DNA from: SLNP01 sp964446435
GTDB lineage: Bacteria; Bacteroidota; Bacteroidia; Bacteroidales; VadinHA17
Assembly: GCA_964446435.1 (NCBI GenBank)
Contig: CAYUOS010000015.1
Coordinates: forward strand, 1-34,081
Length of the DNA: 34,081 bases
Direction of reading: 5' to 3'
Part shown: piece after piece, positions 1 through 9,192 of the stretch
Position numbering within the stretch: the stretch's first letter is position 1
Layout: each line of letters opens with the position of its first letter
Notes under the pieces: model-generated
What the model saw: only the letters and a program-made list of their open reading frames with translations
Told to the model about the DNA's origin: nothing
Database searches by the model: none
Program-made: the position numbers and the translations under genes

Positions 1-1
1 A

Positions 2-928
2 TTTGAACCTCCTTCGTTACTCAGGGATTTCAGCGGTAACGGCCCCGATGGCAAGCCTTTTCGTTTTGCCCTTGCCGAACAGTCGTTGCCCGGCGATCTG
101 AGATTCAATGAGATACTATTCGATCCATGGCCCGATGAGCATGACTTTGTCGAATTTGTAAATGTCTCTGACCGCTGTCTTGATGCCTCTCGTCTTCTTC
201 TCCGGTCGGAGAATCCCCGCACCGGCTCGCTCTCCTCGCCGTTTACTCTCTCTGAAGAGCCGAGATGTATCCTTCCCGGGGACTACTTCACCGTAACCAT
301 CGACCCGCAGCTGCTGGTGGAGCGCTTCTTCAGCGCCGACGGCGACAGGATATTTGCCGTGCCGGCCCTGCCGTCAATGCCCGATGACAGGGCCATCGTA
401 ACACTCTACAACCGTGAGCTTGATATAATCGACCGTATGAGTTATGACAAGTCGATGCACTTTTCACTTCTCTCGGTGGTCGAGGGTGTATCGCTTGAGA
501 AGGTAACTCCATCAGCCGATTCATGGAACAGACAGAACTGGCATTCGGCTTCGGGAGCTTCAGGATGGGCCACGCCAGGGGCCGTCAACTCAGTTTTTTC
601 AACCGGTATCCCGAATGGCTCCTCCGTATCCCTCTCGGGACGCCGCATCACACCCAACTCTGACGGAATCGATGACCTGATAATGATAACCTTTACCTCC
701 CCATCAGCTGAGAATGTGGTGAGGCTTGTCGTCTTCACAGAAAACGGACACCCGGTCAGGACTCTTGCCGACAACCTCTACACAGGCTATGAGGCCCTCT
801 TCACATGGGATGGCACCGACGACTCCGGCAGGCTCCTCCCCACAGGCATCTATGTAATCTGGCTGTCAGCCTTCGACAGCAACGGAAACACCCACCGCCA
901 TAAGGAGGCTGTCGCGGTAATTAGGTAA
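2..928 (+). CDS. C-terminal part of a secreted protein with lamin-tail and FlgD-like domains (5' truncated by window)
   Basis: The reading frame is open from base 2, so the gene starts outside the window; the TTG at 86 is not needed as a start. The visible part begins with a lamin-tail-like segment (FNEILFDP followed by DFVEFVN), typical of extracellular Bacteroidota proteins. It ends with a FlgD/CHU_C-type Ig-like domain: TPNSDGIDD near residue 190 of the 280-residue piece, then G-HPVRTL, TWDGTDDSGR and LPTGIYV. Such a domain at the extreme C-terminus is usual for proteins exported by the type IX secretion system or anchored outside; secretion is inferred. The gene ends in TAA at 926-928 and converges on the minus-strand Asp-box gene. 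Enzymatic activity, if any, would lie upstream of the window. Confidence 0.75.
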   Translation, partial: FEPPSLLRDFSGNGPDGKPFRFALAEQSLPGDLRFNEILFDPWPDEHDFVEFVNVSDRCLDASRLLLRSENPRTGSLSSPFTLSEEPRCILPGDYFTVTIDPQLLVERFFSADGDRIFAVPALPSMPDDRAIVTLYNRELDIIDRMSYDKSMHFSLLSVVEGVSLEKVTPSADSWNRQNWHSASGASGWATPGAVNSVFSTGIPNGSSVSLSGRRITPNSDGIDDLIMITFTSPSAENVVRLVVFTENGHPVRTLADNLYTGYEALFTWDGTDDSGRLLPTGIYVIWLSAFDSNGNTHRHKEAVAVIR

Positions 929-930
929 AA

Positions 931-1024
931 CGGTATTACGGTAAACGGTAAACGGTAAACGGCGTCCGGTGTCCGGTTTCTGGAATTCGTTGGCCGGACA
1001 CCGTTAACCGTTAACCGTTAACCG
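931..1024. repeat. Heptamer arrays and large hairpin between convergent genes
   Basis: About three GGTAAAC-type heptamers (about 939-963) face about three CGTTAAC-type heptamers (about 1001-1023). Between them is a perfect 9-bp inverted repeat, GGTGTCCGG (969-977) with CCGGACACC (993-1001). The heptamer arrays are themselves nearly complementary, with one mismatch per unit, so the whole gap can fold into one long hairpin. It lies between the stops of two convergent genes, so a bidirectional terminator role is possible, but there is no clear U-tract on either side. Confidence 0.6.
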
Positions 1025-1031
1025 TTTTGTT

Positions 1032-3407
1032 CTATTTTTTTCCGTTCACCAGATTCCCGTCCATCGCATACATACCCCTGCCATGGGTGGCAATCACGAT
1101 TATGTTGTCTCGGGGATGGATGATCAGGTCATGCACGTAGCAGGAGGGAAGATTGCCTCCCAGCACGTCCCATTTCCTGCCTCCGTTTTTCGTCACATAT
1201 ACCCCGACATCAGTGCCGACATAGAGGATGTTCTTGTTAACCGGGTCCTCCCTTATCACATTGACCGTACCCATCGGAATATTGGCAGATATGCTTTGCC
1301 ATGTCTTTCCGTAGTTGGTCGATTTCCAGACATAAACCGAGAAATCGTCATCGCGCTTGCCATTCTGTGTCATGTAGACGGTTCCCGGAGTGAATTTCGA
1401 GGCTACAATGCGCGAAATCCACCTTTCAGGGGCTATGCCGGCAACGATCTCCTCCCACTTGCCTCCGTCGTTCATGGTAACCCACACCCTGCCGTCGTCG
1501 GTTCCAACATAGAGAAGTCCTCTGGTCAGTGGCGATTCTGATACTGCAGTAATGGTCTGATGCTTTACGTCTCCCATACGGGCCGGGTTGTTATGCGACA
1601 GATCAGGACTGATTCTCTTCCATGTATCGCCCTGATCGGTCGACTTGAAGAGATATTGCATTCCATGGTATATCGTATTCGGGTCATGGGGTGAAAGGAT
1701 GAATCCTGCCAACCATTCTCCCCTAAGCGGTGGCTCACCGGGTTCAGCTTTTGGCACAATGCTCTTGCTGGTTGAAGCAGCAGCCCTCACCCTGTTTCCC
1801 TCCCTGTCAGGACGGGTAGTCGTATCGCTGTCGTTGTATGTGGTACGTGAAAGTGTGCCGTAAAAGCCTGCCGAATATACGATGTTCGGATTTGTCGGAT
1901 CAATGGCATGGTGACTTCCCTCGCCCCCGGGGGCGCTGGTCCATTCAACCGCCGGAATCCTGTCGCGGCCATTCGTAAGAATAACCTCGGCCCTGCGGCT
2001 GCCGTGATCCTGTATAGAACCGTAAATCTTGAACGGAGTACCCATGTCATAGTTCACATTAAAGAACTGCACCGCAGGCAGTGACCGGTAGCTGCTCTTC
2101 CAGGTAGTGCCTCCATCCATGGTAACATGTATTCCCTGGTCATTGTTGATTACCATGAACCGGTTGTCGGTATGGTCTATCCAAATACCGTGATTGTCGC
2201 CACCCGGATTCGAGAAGCGGTTCCATGTTGCACCCCCGTCGCGTGTTACTGCAACGCTTACACCCTGCAGGTAAACAACCTTGTCATCGGTCGGGTCGGC
2301 AGTTACCTGTCCGAACACCCATCCGTAGGTATTGCTCAATCTCTGCAGAATCTGGTTGTCGGTAGGAGAGACCCTTCTCCACATCTCACCGCGGTTGTCG
2401 GAACGGAAAAGCTGCGCTCCCCTGATAAAACCGCATGATGGCAGGCCGTACGGGTCGTTCCTCTCTGATTCGGTCGGTTCACGTACTACCTCATAATCGT
2501 CAATATATGCATATATGATATTCGGACTCGACATTGCCACCGACAAGCCTATTCTTCCGCGCTGATGCGGCGGCATCAGTCCGTCGCTGATCTCCTTCCA
2601 CGTTTTGCCGCCATCAGTCGATTTATATATTGAACATCCTCCATAATGATACTCGGTGCGCGGGTCGTTCCATTTTTTCCTTACGCGCTGCCATGTAGAG
2701 GCATATAGTATCGAGGGATCAGTCGGATCAATTGCAACGTCGATAACGCCCGTCATATCATCAATCTGCAGGGTTGGTGTCCAGCTCCTTCCTCCATCGG
2801 TGGTCATGTACAGGCCGCGGTCGGGATTGGTGGTCCACTCATTTCCTGACACGCCTACCCATACTATATCGGGATTCCCGGGGTGAACGATGATACGTGA
2901 TATGGTATTTGAGTTTTCAAGTCCCATGTGCGTAAATGTTCTACCTCCGTCAACCGACTTGTAAATGCCGCATCCGGCGTGGGAACTTCTGAATATGTTC
3001 GATTCACCGGTTCCAACCCATATAATGTTTTTGTTTGAAGGTGCGATGGCAACATCTCCAATCGATGATGATATCTCCTTCTCAAATATCGGAGCCCAGG
3101 TTTCGCCCATGTCGGTTGTCTTCCATACACCTCCCGATGCGGTCGCTGCAATAATGAAATCGCGGTCAGGTGAAATGGCAGCGTCGGTAATCCTGCCACT
3201 GATGTTCTTCGGCCCCAGGAATTGCCACTGAAGGTTCCTGTAGGGCGAGCTCTTCTCCATTTTGAGGTGGGTGGCATAGGCAGCAAGCCTCTGTCTGCCA
3301 TCTCTCAGCATGGTTTTGCCTTTTGGCTGGGCTGCAGCCACAACCACCAGCAATACCAGAATGGCCGGCAAAATCGCCAGTCCCGATCTGAATCCAAGTT
3401 TTTTCAT
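1032..3407 (-). CDS. Secreted Asp-box (BNR/sortilin-like) beta-propeller protein
   Basis: A 791-residue protein with an N-terminal signal peptide (hydrophobic stretch around residues 11-27, ending in AAAQ). It is followed by at least ten Asp-box motifs of the S-x-D-x-G-x-T-W type, for example TTDMGETW, SVDGGRTF, TTDGGRSW, STDGGKTW, TRDGGATW, STDQGDTW and STNYGKTW. Each marks a beta-propeller blade; the pattern is that of the VPS10/sortilin-like 'WD40/YVTN/BNR repeat' proteins common in Bacteroidota. Such proteins are often annotated as glycosyl hydrolases, but I see no catalytic signature and do not claim one. There is no lipobox and no obvious type IX sorting domain. ATG at 3405-3407. It stands alone, separated from the MFS gene by a repeat-bearing gap. 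Confidence 0.8.
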   Translation of the reverse strand: MKKLGFRSGLAILPAILVLLVVVAAAQPKGKTMLRDGRQRLAAYATHLKMEKSSPYRNLQWQFLGPKNISGRITDAAISPDRDFIIAATASGGVWKTTDMGETWAPIFEKEISSSIGDVAIAPSNKNIIWVGTGESNIFRSSHAGCGIYKSVDGGRTFTHMGLENSNTISRIIVHPGNPDIVWVGVSGNEWTTNPDRGLYMTTDGGRSWTPTLQIDDMTGVIDVAIDPTDPSILYASTWQRVRKKWNDPRTEYHYGGCSIYKSTDGGKTWKEISDGLMPPHQRGRIGLSVAMSSPNIIYAYIDDYEVVREPTESERNDPYGLPSCGFIRGAQLFRSDNRGEMWRRVSPTDNQILQRLSNTYGWVFGQVTADPTDDKVVYLQGVSVAVTRDGGATWNRFSNPGGDNHGIWIDHTDNRFMVINNDQGIHVTMDGGTTWKSSYRSLPAVQFFNVNYDMGTPFKIYGSIQDHGSRRAEVILTNGRDRIPAVEWTSAPGGEGSHHAIDPTNPNIVYSAGFYGTLSRTTYNDSDTTTRPDREGNRVRAAASTSKSIVPKAEPGEPPLRGEWLAGFILSPHDPNTIYHGMQYLFKSTDQGDTWKRISPDLSHNNPARMGDVKHQTITAVSESPLTRGLLYVGTDDGRVWVTMNDGGKWEEIVAGIAPERWISRIVASKFTPGTVYMTQNGKRDDDFSVYVWKSTNYGKTWQSISANIPMGTVNVIREDPVNKNILYVGTDVGVYVTKNGGRKWDVLGGNLPSCYVHDLIIHPRDNIIVIATHGRGMYAMDGNLVNGKK

Positions 3408-3513
3408 AGCGTCTCCTAAGGTTTTTTATTGAGAAGGTTAAGTTAAAACAAAAATGTTGATCAAAGCCAGACAGAATTGAACACCAGGCTGAATATTTAC
3501 AATTATTAACAAA

Positions 3514-3578
3514 ACGGTAAACGGTATCCGGTGAACGGTATCAGGTGAACGGTATCCGGTGTCAGGTATCAGGTTACG
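3514..3578. repeat. Tandem 7-bp degenerate repeat (CGGTnnn units)
   Basis: A run of heptamers reading CGGTAAA, CGGTATC, CGGTGAA, CGGTATC, AGGTGAA, CGGTATC, CGGTGTC, AGGTATC. It sits in the gap between the MFS gene and the Asp-box gene. The TTACGCC words that follow (to about 3600) run into the last codons of the MFS gene. Related units occur at 931-1024 and, in reverse orientation, at 33981-34012. No coding role is visible. Confidence 0.7.
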
Positions 3579-3592
3579 CCCTTCTACGCCTG

Positions 3593-4774
3593 TTACGCCC
3601 TTATCTTCACCGGCACCCTCCTTGCGAAGAATATCGCGGCCAGCGACAGCACAGAAAAGATTGCAAATGCGCGTGCCAGTCCCGCGTGGTCTGCTACGGC
3701 ACCTGCTGCCATGGCCATAAGGGCACTGACGAAAAAGCTCATGGTCATGTAAATGCTGTTCACAAAAGCCTTATTCTTTGTGTCAAGGTCGAGAATAGTG
3801 GCAAGCATTACAGATTGCGGTGACATGAGAGCAACACCCAGAAGAATGATTGTAAGTATGCGCAATGCTCCGTCGGTATTTAGAAACAGCAGCATAAGCA
3901 GCGGCGATGCTATGGTAACGATCAGCAGGGTGGTCCTGCGTCCTATAAGGTCTGACACCGACCCCGAAATAAAGGTTCCCACAGCACCGCTTACCTGCAG
4001 TACCGCGAGCGATATTCCGGCAAACCAGAGGTTTTCTCCTTCCTGTATCAGGTAAACCGGAAGGTAGAGTATCAGTGTTGCCCTGAGGGCCCCGTTAAAA
4101 AGGATAATTCCGCCGAGGGCTATGAATACGTGCCTGAACCTCCTGAAGATGGCAATATAGTCTACACCTGCCGATTTCTTGTAAACCTCCTGCTGTATGC
4201 TTATCTTCCTCAGCCTCCACCAGAGAACGGCAGATGCCGCCAGCCCGAATGGAATAAGCCTCAGGGTGCCTGCCAGTCCCCATATTTCGACTACGGCAAC
4301 CAGTATCAATGGCCCGGCAGCGCTGGCAAGCTCGCCTCCGAACATGAAGAAGCTCATTCCCTTACCGGTGCGATTGCCCGATATCTTGCTTATCATTACA
4401 GGCGCAGGCACATGGAAGAGGGCAGAACTCAAACCGCATACAAATAGCAGAATTGCCACCACAATATAGGCAGGGGCAACGCCGATGAGGCTCATCGAGA
4501 CGGTGGTAACGGCAGGCGCGAAAATCACAAAGTAGCGCACCTTGACTCTCTCGGCCATTATCCCTATAAACGGATTGAAAAGGTTGGGGATGCGTTGTAT
4601 TAACCCCAGCAGTCCCGACAGAAACAGGCTTATGCCAAACTTGTCAATAAGCAGCGGAAGTATCGGCGGAAGGTATGTTGAATAGGCATCATGCAGGAAG
4701 TGTGCCACCGAAATGAGTGTCACATTACCGGTCTGAAAGCCGTTATCCCTGCTATCCTTCTCCTTAACCGGCAA
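3593..4774 (-). CDS. Major facilitator superfamily transporter
   Basis: A 393-residue, strongly hydrophobic protein with about 12 predicted membrane segments. The opening VAHFLHDAYSTYLPPILPLL is the usual TM1 of fosmidomycin-resistance-like (Fsr) MFS proteins, and the TM2-3 loop GIMAERVKVR and the central loop GSVSDLIGRR match MFS loop motifs. Substrate unknown; drug or sugar efflux is possible. An in-frame TAA lies a few codons upstream, so the TTG at 4774 is the first possible start; a GTG at codon 18 (before TLISVAH) is an alternative. It is the last gene of the sppA-lpxK-pnp run, beginning 12 bp after the pnp stop. Its final codons lie in TTACGCC repeat sequence. Confidence 0.8.
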   Translation of the reverse strand: MPVKEKDSRDNGFQTGNVTLISVAHFLHDAYSTYLPPILPLLIDKFGISLFLSGLLGLIQRIPNLFNPFIGIMAERVKVRYFVIFAPAVTTVSMSLIGVAPAYIVVAILLFVCGLSSALFHVPAPVMISKISGNRTGKGMSFFMFGGELASAAGPLILVAVVEIWGLAGTLRLIPFGLAASAVLWWRLRKISIQQEVYKKSAGVDYIAIFRRFRHVFIALGGIILFNGALRATLILYLPVYLIQEGENLWFAGISLAVLQVSGAVGTFISGSVSDLIGRRTTLLIVTIASPLLMLLFLNTDGALRILTIILLGVALMSPQSVMLATILDLDTKNKAFVNSIYMTMSFFVSALMAMAAGAVADHAGLARAFAIFSVLSLAAIFFARRVPVKIRA

Positions 4775-4786
4775 GCCTGTCTGTTG

Positions 4787-5596
4787 TTACATTCCTGAAA
4801 TAAGCTCAACCATCAGGTGGGTCATATGTCCCTCCGACTTCTCGGCAGCCTTCTGTACCATCTCATGGGTGATATAGGTCATTTTTCCGGGAACACCAAG
4901 GTCGGTGATGACACTGACGGCGAAGCAGGGCAGGTTCATATGCCTGGCGGTAATTACTTCGGGAACCGTCGACATGCCAACGGTATCGGCTCCGATAATG
5001 CGCATGAACTTATACTCGGCCGGTGTTTCAAATGTTGGTCCCGATGTGCCCAGGTAAACCCCTTTGTGAATTCTCAGTCCCAGGCGCTTGCCGATCTCCC
5101 AGGCTTTTTCCGCCATCTCCTTGTCGTAGGGCTCTCCCATATCGGGGAACCGCGGACCGATGCGCTTGTCGTTGGGACCGACCAGCGGATTGGGCAGCAG
5201 GTTGATATGGTCGGTGATTATCATAATATCACCCACCTCGAATTCCGGATTCACGCCCCCGGATGCATTTGAAAGGCACAGGTATTTGATGCCCAGGAAT
5301 TTCAGAACCCTGATCGGGAATGTCACCTGCTCTGAGCTGTAGCCCTCATAGTAATGGAAGCGCCCTTTCATGGCAACCACCTTCTTGCCCGCGAAGTCTC
5401 CGTATATAAGCTTGCCTTCATGGCCTTCAACGGTTGACTGGCTGAAATGGGGAATATCCTGATAGTTTATCTCAATGCAGTTTGTCATCGCGGCAGTAAA
5501 GCCTCCCAATCCGGTGCCAAGAACGATACCGGCCTCGGCATTTACAAAGCCTCTCTTAGTCAGGAATTCTGCTGTTTCCTTTATTTTTTCGTACAT
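4787..5596 (-). CDS. punA: Purine nucleoside phosphorylase (trimeric type)
   Basis: Phosphorolysis of purine nucleosides to base plus ribose-1-phosphate in cytoplasmic purine salvage. About 269 residues, the usual length for the trimeric PNP/MTAP family. Motifs in order: GIVLGTGLGG (phosphate-binding loop), STVEGHEGK, GRFHYYEGY, LSNASGGVNP, the TDHINLL segment, GTSGPTFETPAE (base and ribose site), GADTVGMSTVPE and the C-terminal VITDLG. I chose the ATG at 5596 rather than the TTG two codons upstream. The start lies inside lpxK and overlaps its end by 41 bp. There is no in-frame ATG just after the lpxK stop and the N-terminal helix is intact, so the overlap is probably real. The specific symbol is less certain than the function. 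Confidence 0.93.
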   Translation of the reverse strand: MYEKIKETAEFLTKRGFVNAEAGIVLGTGLGGFTAAMTNCIEINYQDIPHFSQSTVEGHEGKLIYGDFAGKKVVAMKGRFHYYEGYSSEQVTFPIRVLKFLGIKYLCLSNASGGVNPEFEVGDIMIITDHINLLPNPLVGPNDKRIGPRFPDMGEPYDKEMAEKAWEIGKRLGLRIHKGVYLGTSGPTFETPAEYKFMRIIGADTVGMSTVPEVITARHMNLPCFAVSVITDLGVPGKMTYITHEMVQKAAEKSEGHMTHLMVELISGM

Positions 5597-6653
5597 AGTC
5601 AATTATATGGTTGTTAAACTCTTTGGCATCATTATTCAGGAACTCAACCTCAACCGGGATGAAGCAGGCGCTTCTCCGAAACCATTCCGGCACTTCCTCA
5701 ATCATCCTGAGCCTGACGGCATCCTTTTCGGTGGTGAAGATATAAAAGCGGCCCGAAAAACCTTCACTCGTTTCAGGTTTCAGCCTTGAAATCTCCTCAG
5801 CCGTGAAGTTGTGATGGTCGGAGAAACTGACGTGCCTGACTGACCGGCATATGTCTTTAAGGTGCGAAACCAGCGGGCCGGGATTGGCGATTCCGGTCAC
5901 CAGAAGAATATCCGCCTCTCTAAGTTCATCAGCAACGCCCGATGCTGCAGCCTCACCGGGAAACACCGGTACCGGGGCGCCATATTTCAGGGTAGTGAAG
6001 TAGAGGTTCTGGTAGGGGTACTTGCCGATTCTCTTGAACATTATGCGCATGTCCATTGCAGTTATGCCGGGCGGGGTTTTGGTAATCAAAATTATGTCGG
6101 CGCGCCTTACGTTCCGCCGGTGTTCGCGGAGTGTTCCGCAGGGCAGCAGACAGTCGTTTATGTAGAGGTTTGAGTAGTCGGAAAGGATCACCGAGCGCCC
6201 GGGTACTACTGACCTGTGCTGGAACCCGTCATCCATTAGTATCACTTCCGTATCGGGTCGCTGCCTCATTATCTCTCTTATTCCGTTGTTGCGGTTGCGG
6301 TCGACGGCGATGGTGATGTCACTATGCCTGAGCGCAAGTTGCAGGGGCTCATCGCCGGCCATGGCCACGGTGTCGAGTGCTGTTACTATTCTGAATCCTT
6401 TGCTCTTTCTTTTGTATCCCCGGCTCAGAACGGCTACCCTGTAGCGGGGCTTCAGCAGTGTGACCAGGTAATCGACATGGGGGGTCTTGCCGGTTCCCCC
6501 GACGGCAAGGTTTCCTACGCAGATGGTTGGAACGCTATGCTCGGTCGAACGCATTACACCCTTGTCATAGAGCATGTTGCGGATTCCGGTAATAAGGCCG
6601 TAAACCAGCGAGAAGGGGTAGAGGATATAGTATCGTCTGCTGTGACCGTACAC
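5556..6653 (-). CDS. lpxK: Tetraacyldisaccharide 4'-kinase (lipid A biosynthesis)
   Basis: Phosphorylates the 4' position of the lipid A disaccharide precursor at the inner face of the inner membrane. 365 residues, near the family norm. The N-terminus YPFSLVYGLITGIRN is the conserved membrane-associated helix, followed by the Walker A GNLAVGGTGKTP (about residues 43-54), SRGYKRKS, GDEPLQLA, the catalytic-region VDRNR and VILMDDGFQHR, all hallmark LpxK motifs. The start is GTG at 6651-6653, five bases after the sppA stop, which supports co-transcription. Its 3' end overlaps the pnp start. The sppA-lpxK-pnp order is compact, with no room for promoters between the genes. Confidence 0.95.
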   Translation of the reverse strand: MYGHSRRYYILYPFSLVYGLITGIRNMLYDKGVMRSTEHSVPTICVGNLAVGGTGKTPHVDYLVTLLKPRYRVAVLSRGYKRKSKGFRIVTALDTVAMAGDEPLQLALRHSDITIAVDRNRNNGIREIMRQRPDTEVILMDDGFQHRSVVPGRSVILSDYSNLYINDCLLPCGTLREHRRNVRRADIILITKTPPGITAMDMRIMFKRIGKYPYQNLYFTTLKYGAPVPVFPGEAAASGVADELREADILLVTGIANPGPLVSHLKDICRSVRHVSFSDHHNFTAEEISRLKPETSEGFSGRFYIFTTEKDAVRLRMIEEVPEWFRRSACFIPVEVEFLNNDAKEFNNHIIDYVRKNKGNSRIPD

Positions 6654-6658
6654 CTGTG

Positions 6659-8428
6659 CTACCTTAGGTTAATGAAAAATGGCAGCCTTGCCTGGATGCC
6701 TGTCAGTGTGGCCAGTTCACGGAGGTCGTTAACGTATGCAGACAGGGCCCCGAGTTCCCTTTCGGCAAGCCTGAGCCGTACATTTCCTGTGAGCTCATTA
6801 ATAATCCTGGTGTACGGATCAACAAGTTCGGGCAGCTCTTTAACCGAGTAAGTTTCAATACCTGCCAGCCGGGCTGCTTCGTCGATGGCATCGCGCAGGC
6901 CTCCGGCCATGTCTGCCAGTCCGTTGCCAAGGGCTTCGGCACCGCTCCATACCCGTCCCTCACCAATATTGTCGACGGCTTCAAAGGTCATTCCACGGCC
7001 TTCCGCAACATGTCCCACAAAAGTGGCGTATGTCGCTTCGACGCTGTTCTGTATCACCTGCTGTTCGTACGAGGTCATGGCTCTGGTGATCGATGGGGCA
7101 TCGGCGTGCCTGTTTGTCTTCACTACCTCGGTGGTGACGCCTATTTTCTCGTTAAGCAACTTTGAGGCGTTGGGTATCATGCCGAACACTCCTATTGAAC
7201 CGGTGATGGTGGCCGGATTGCAGATGATCTTCGTAGCCGGGGCTGAAATATAATAACCTCCCGAGGCGGCATAGTTGCCCATTGAAACCACTACCGGTTT
7301 TACCTGGCGTGCAAGGTCGGCCTCCCTCCAGATCAGTTCCGAGGCTATTGCGTTACCGCCCGGACTGTTTACCCTGAGGACGATGGCCTTTATGCTGCTG
7401 TCGCGGCGTGCCTCCCTGATTGCCTGGGCATATTCATTTCCACCGATGTTTGCCTCGGTTCCCTTGCCCATCACTATGGATCCCGATGCATAGATGACCG
7501 CAATTTTGTCTTTTAATATTTTCTTGCTTTTTGGGTCGGGTACCTTTGAGTACCGGGACATTGTGATAGTATTGATCCTTTTTTCCGGCTCAATGCCACA
7601 CAGCATTCTCAGTGTGTCAGAGACCTGGTCTGTGTAGAGCAGGCCGTCAATAAGCTTCAGCCTTACAGCCTCCACGGGGTCGAAAGCCAGCATAAGGTCG
7701 GCAATGCGGTTAATCTCCGCGGGCTCGAGTTCTCTGGCGGCAGAGATGTCACCGACCACGCTGTTCCAGATTGACCCTGTGAACGAAGCAATCTGTTCGC
7801 GGTTCTCGGGACTTAGCCGGTCGAGAAGGAATGGTTCCACCGCACCCTTGAACTTGCCGTGCCTGATTATCTGAACATCTACACCGATTTTTTCGAGTGC
7901 CTTTTTGTAGAACATCACCTCTGAGCTGATGCCCTGAAATTCGATGGTTGCAGTGGGGTTGATGTATATTCTGTCGGCGGCGGTTGAGATGTAATATGAC
8001 TCTTGTGTGAGGATGTAGTCGGTGTATGAGATGACGAATTTGCCCGACTCTCGGAACTCAAGGAGTGCCTGACGGATCTCCGAGGCGGTGGCCCAGCCTG
8101 AGGGGAGTATGCCGGTTTCGATTACTACGCCTTTGATTTTGGGGTCATCCTTTGCTCTTCTGAGATTGGCCAGTATGTCGTTGAGTCCGGTTGTTGGCGA
8201 CATGGTCATGTTCAGAAGGTCGAAGGTGAATGAGGGATTCGGGTTGCCACGGTCGGGGATCGGGACGCCGGATTTAAGGATCAGTACCGATTTGTCACTG
8301 ACCACCACGGGTTTTTTCCCTGATGAGATCATTACGCCGATCATCATTATGAAAAAGAAGAAAAATATGACCGATGAAAGGATGATGCCGGTGATAACGG
8401 CAAGCACAGTTTTGATAAAGCTTTTCAT
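6659..8428 (-). CDS. sppA: Signal peptide peptidase SppA (67 kDa type, S49 family)
   Basis: Membrane-anchored serine protease that degrades cleaved signal peptides. 589 residues, matching the long tandem-domain SppA. One N-terminal membrane helix (about residues 7-33) is followed by an N-terminal S49 domain with GVVIETG and a Lys-containing RHGKFKGAVEPF segment (general-base lysine region). The C-terminal S49 domain has VLRVNSPGGNAIASE and SMGNYAASGGYYIS, the Ser in the latter being the expected nucleophile, then ITGSIGVFG. ATG at 8426-8428. It is the first gene of the minus-strand run sppA-lpxK-pnp-MFS and is divergent from folK (98-bp gap). No feature looks degraded. Confidence 0.94.
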   Translation of the reverse strand: MKSFIKTVLAVITGIILSSVIFFFFFIMMIGVMISSGKKPVVVSDKSVLILKSGVPIPDRGNPNPSFTFDLLNMTMSPTTGLNDILANLRRAKDDPKIKGVVIETGILPSGWATASEIRQALLEFRESGKFVISYTDYILTQESYYISTAADRIYINPTATIEFQGISSEVMFYKKALEKIGVDVQIIRHGKFKGAVEPFLLDRLSPENREQIASFTGSIWNSVVGDISAARELEPAEINRIADLMLAFDPVEAVRLKLIDGLLYTDQVSDTLRMLCGIEPEKRINTITMSRYSKVPDPKSKKILKDKIAVIYASGSIVMGKGTEANIGGNEYAQAIREARRDSSIKAIVLRVNSPGGNAIASELIWREADLARQVKPVVVSMGNYAASGGYYISAPATKIICNPATITGSIGVFGMIPNASKLLNEKIGVTTEVVKTNRHADAPSITRAMTSYEQQVIQNSVEATYATFVGHVAEGRGMTFEAVDNIGEGRVWSGAEALGNGLADMAGGLRDAIDEAARLAGIETYSVKELPELVDPYTRIINELTGNVRLRLAERELGALSAYVNDLRELATLTGIQARLPFFINLR

Positions 8429-8526
8429 ATTTTACTAATTTTGGGCATTTTAAGGGGCATAAAGATACAAAAAAAGAGGAGCAGGCCGGCCGGTTTTTAG
8501 TCGATTTGATTAATTTGGGTTAAGAA

Positions 8527-9030
8527 ATGAGTGGTATGGAAGAGGTTGTATTATCGCTTGGCAGCAATATGGGTGACAGGGCTGCGAATCTCTCCGGGGC
8601 GCTGCTGCGGCTTGAGGAGTCGGGGCTTTTGCCGGTGGCTGTGTCGCGGATTTATGAGACAGAGCCGTGGGGCTTCAGGGCTGAGATTTCCTTCTACAAT
8701 ATGGTAGCTGTTTACCGTACCTTTCTGGAGCCGGCGGCCCTGATGGAGCTTATTGCCAGAATTGAAGTTTCGATGGGGAGGGAGAGGAGTTTTGATGCCT
8801 CGGGATATGAGTCGAGGGTAATCGATATAGATATTCTGTTCTATGGCGACCGTGTGATAAATGAAGGTGGGCTTGTTATACCGCACCCCCGCATTTCTGA
8901 ACGCAGGTTTGTGCTGGAGCCCCTGGCTGAGCTGATGCCCGGGAGGATACATCCTGTAACCGGCCGGTCGGTTTCTGCAATGCTTTCGGAATGTGCCGAT
9001 GAACTGCCGGTGAAGAGAATTCAACCCTGA
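8527..9030 (+). CDS. folK: 2-amino-4-hydroxy-6-hydroxymethyldihydropteridine pyrophosphokinase
   Basis: Transfers pyrophosphate from ATP to 6-hydroxymethyl-7,8-dihydropterin in folate synthesis; cytoplasmic. 167 residues, the normal HPPK length. Motifs: LSLGSNMGDRAANL at the N-terminus, YETEPWGF, FYNMV, then IDIDILFYGD with the metal-binding aspartates, IPHPR and RRFVLEPLAEL. ATG at 8527 follows an AT-rich leader. It is the last core gene before the accessory island; past its stop (9030) the sequence becomes AT-richer and debris-laden. A small hairpin (CGTCAG/CTGACG, 9060-9086) follows the stop but has no U-tract, so it is only a weak terminator candidate. Confidence 0.95.
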   Translation: MSGMEEVVLSLGSNMGDRAANLSGALLRLEESGLLPVAVSRIYETEPWGFRAEISFYNMVAVYRTFLEPAALMELIARIEVSMGRERSFDASGYESRVIDIDILFYGDRVINEGGLVIPHPRISERRFVLEPLAELMPGRIHPVTGRSVSAMLSECADELPVKRIQP

Positions 9031-9094
9031 CACACACTGTTTATTTCATGCCGGAGAAGCGTCAGATTTGGGTTTTGCCCCTGACGGGTTATGA

Positions 9095-9192
9095 CTAATC
9101 CCACGGAATTATTGCCTCAAAGAGTTTATCTGTGTCGACGCCCGAATTATTTATAATCTTTTGAGTCGGGTGCCAGGTTTTCCCACCGGGGT
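9095..9192 (-). pseudogene. 3' remnant of a TolB-like propeller gene
   Basis: Bases 9096-9139 match 10492-10535 at 43 of 44 positions. On the minus strand both copies encode VDTDKLFEAIIPWD followed by a stop (TAG here, TAA in the intact gene). Upstream of the identical block the reading frame continues as HPTQKIINNSG, which still resembles the intact gene's TPDNKRIIATSF but is diverged. The remnant ends about where the ATPase gene stops (9193). It is therefore the tail of a second propeller gene whose body has been lost or replaced by the ATPase gene. Confidence 0.75.

Noticed and set aside
1083..1541. Plus-strand frame opposite the Asp-box gene
   Set aside because: Shadow of the minus-strand gene; no family match, no promoter, and composition mirrors the antisense of Asp-box repeats. 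The same reasoning excludes the many other antisense frames over sppA, lpxK, mpl and zupT.
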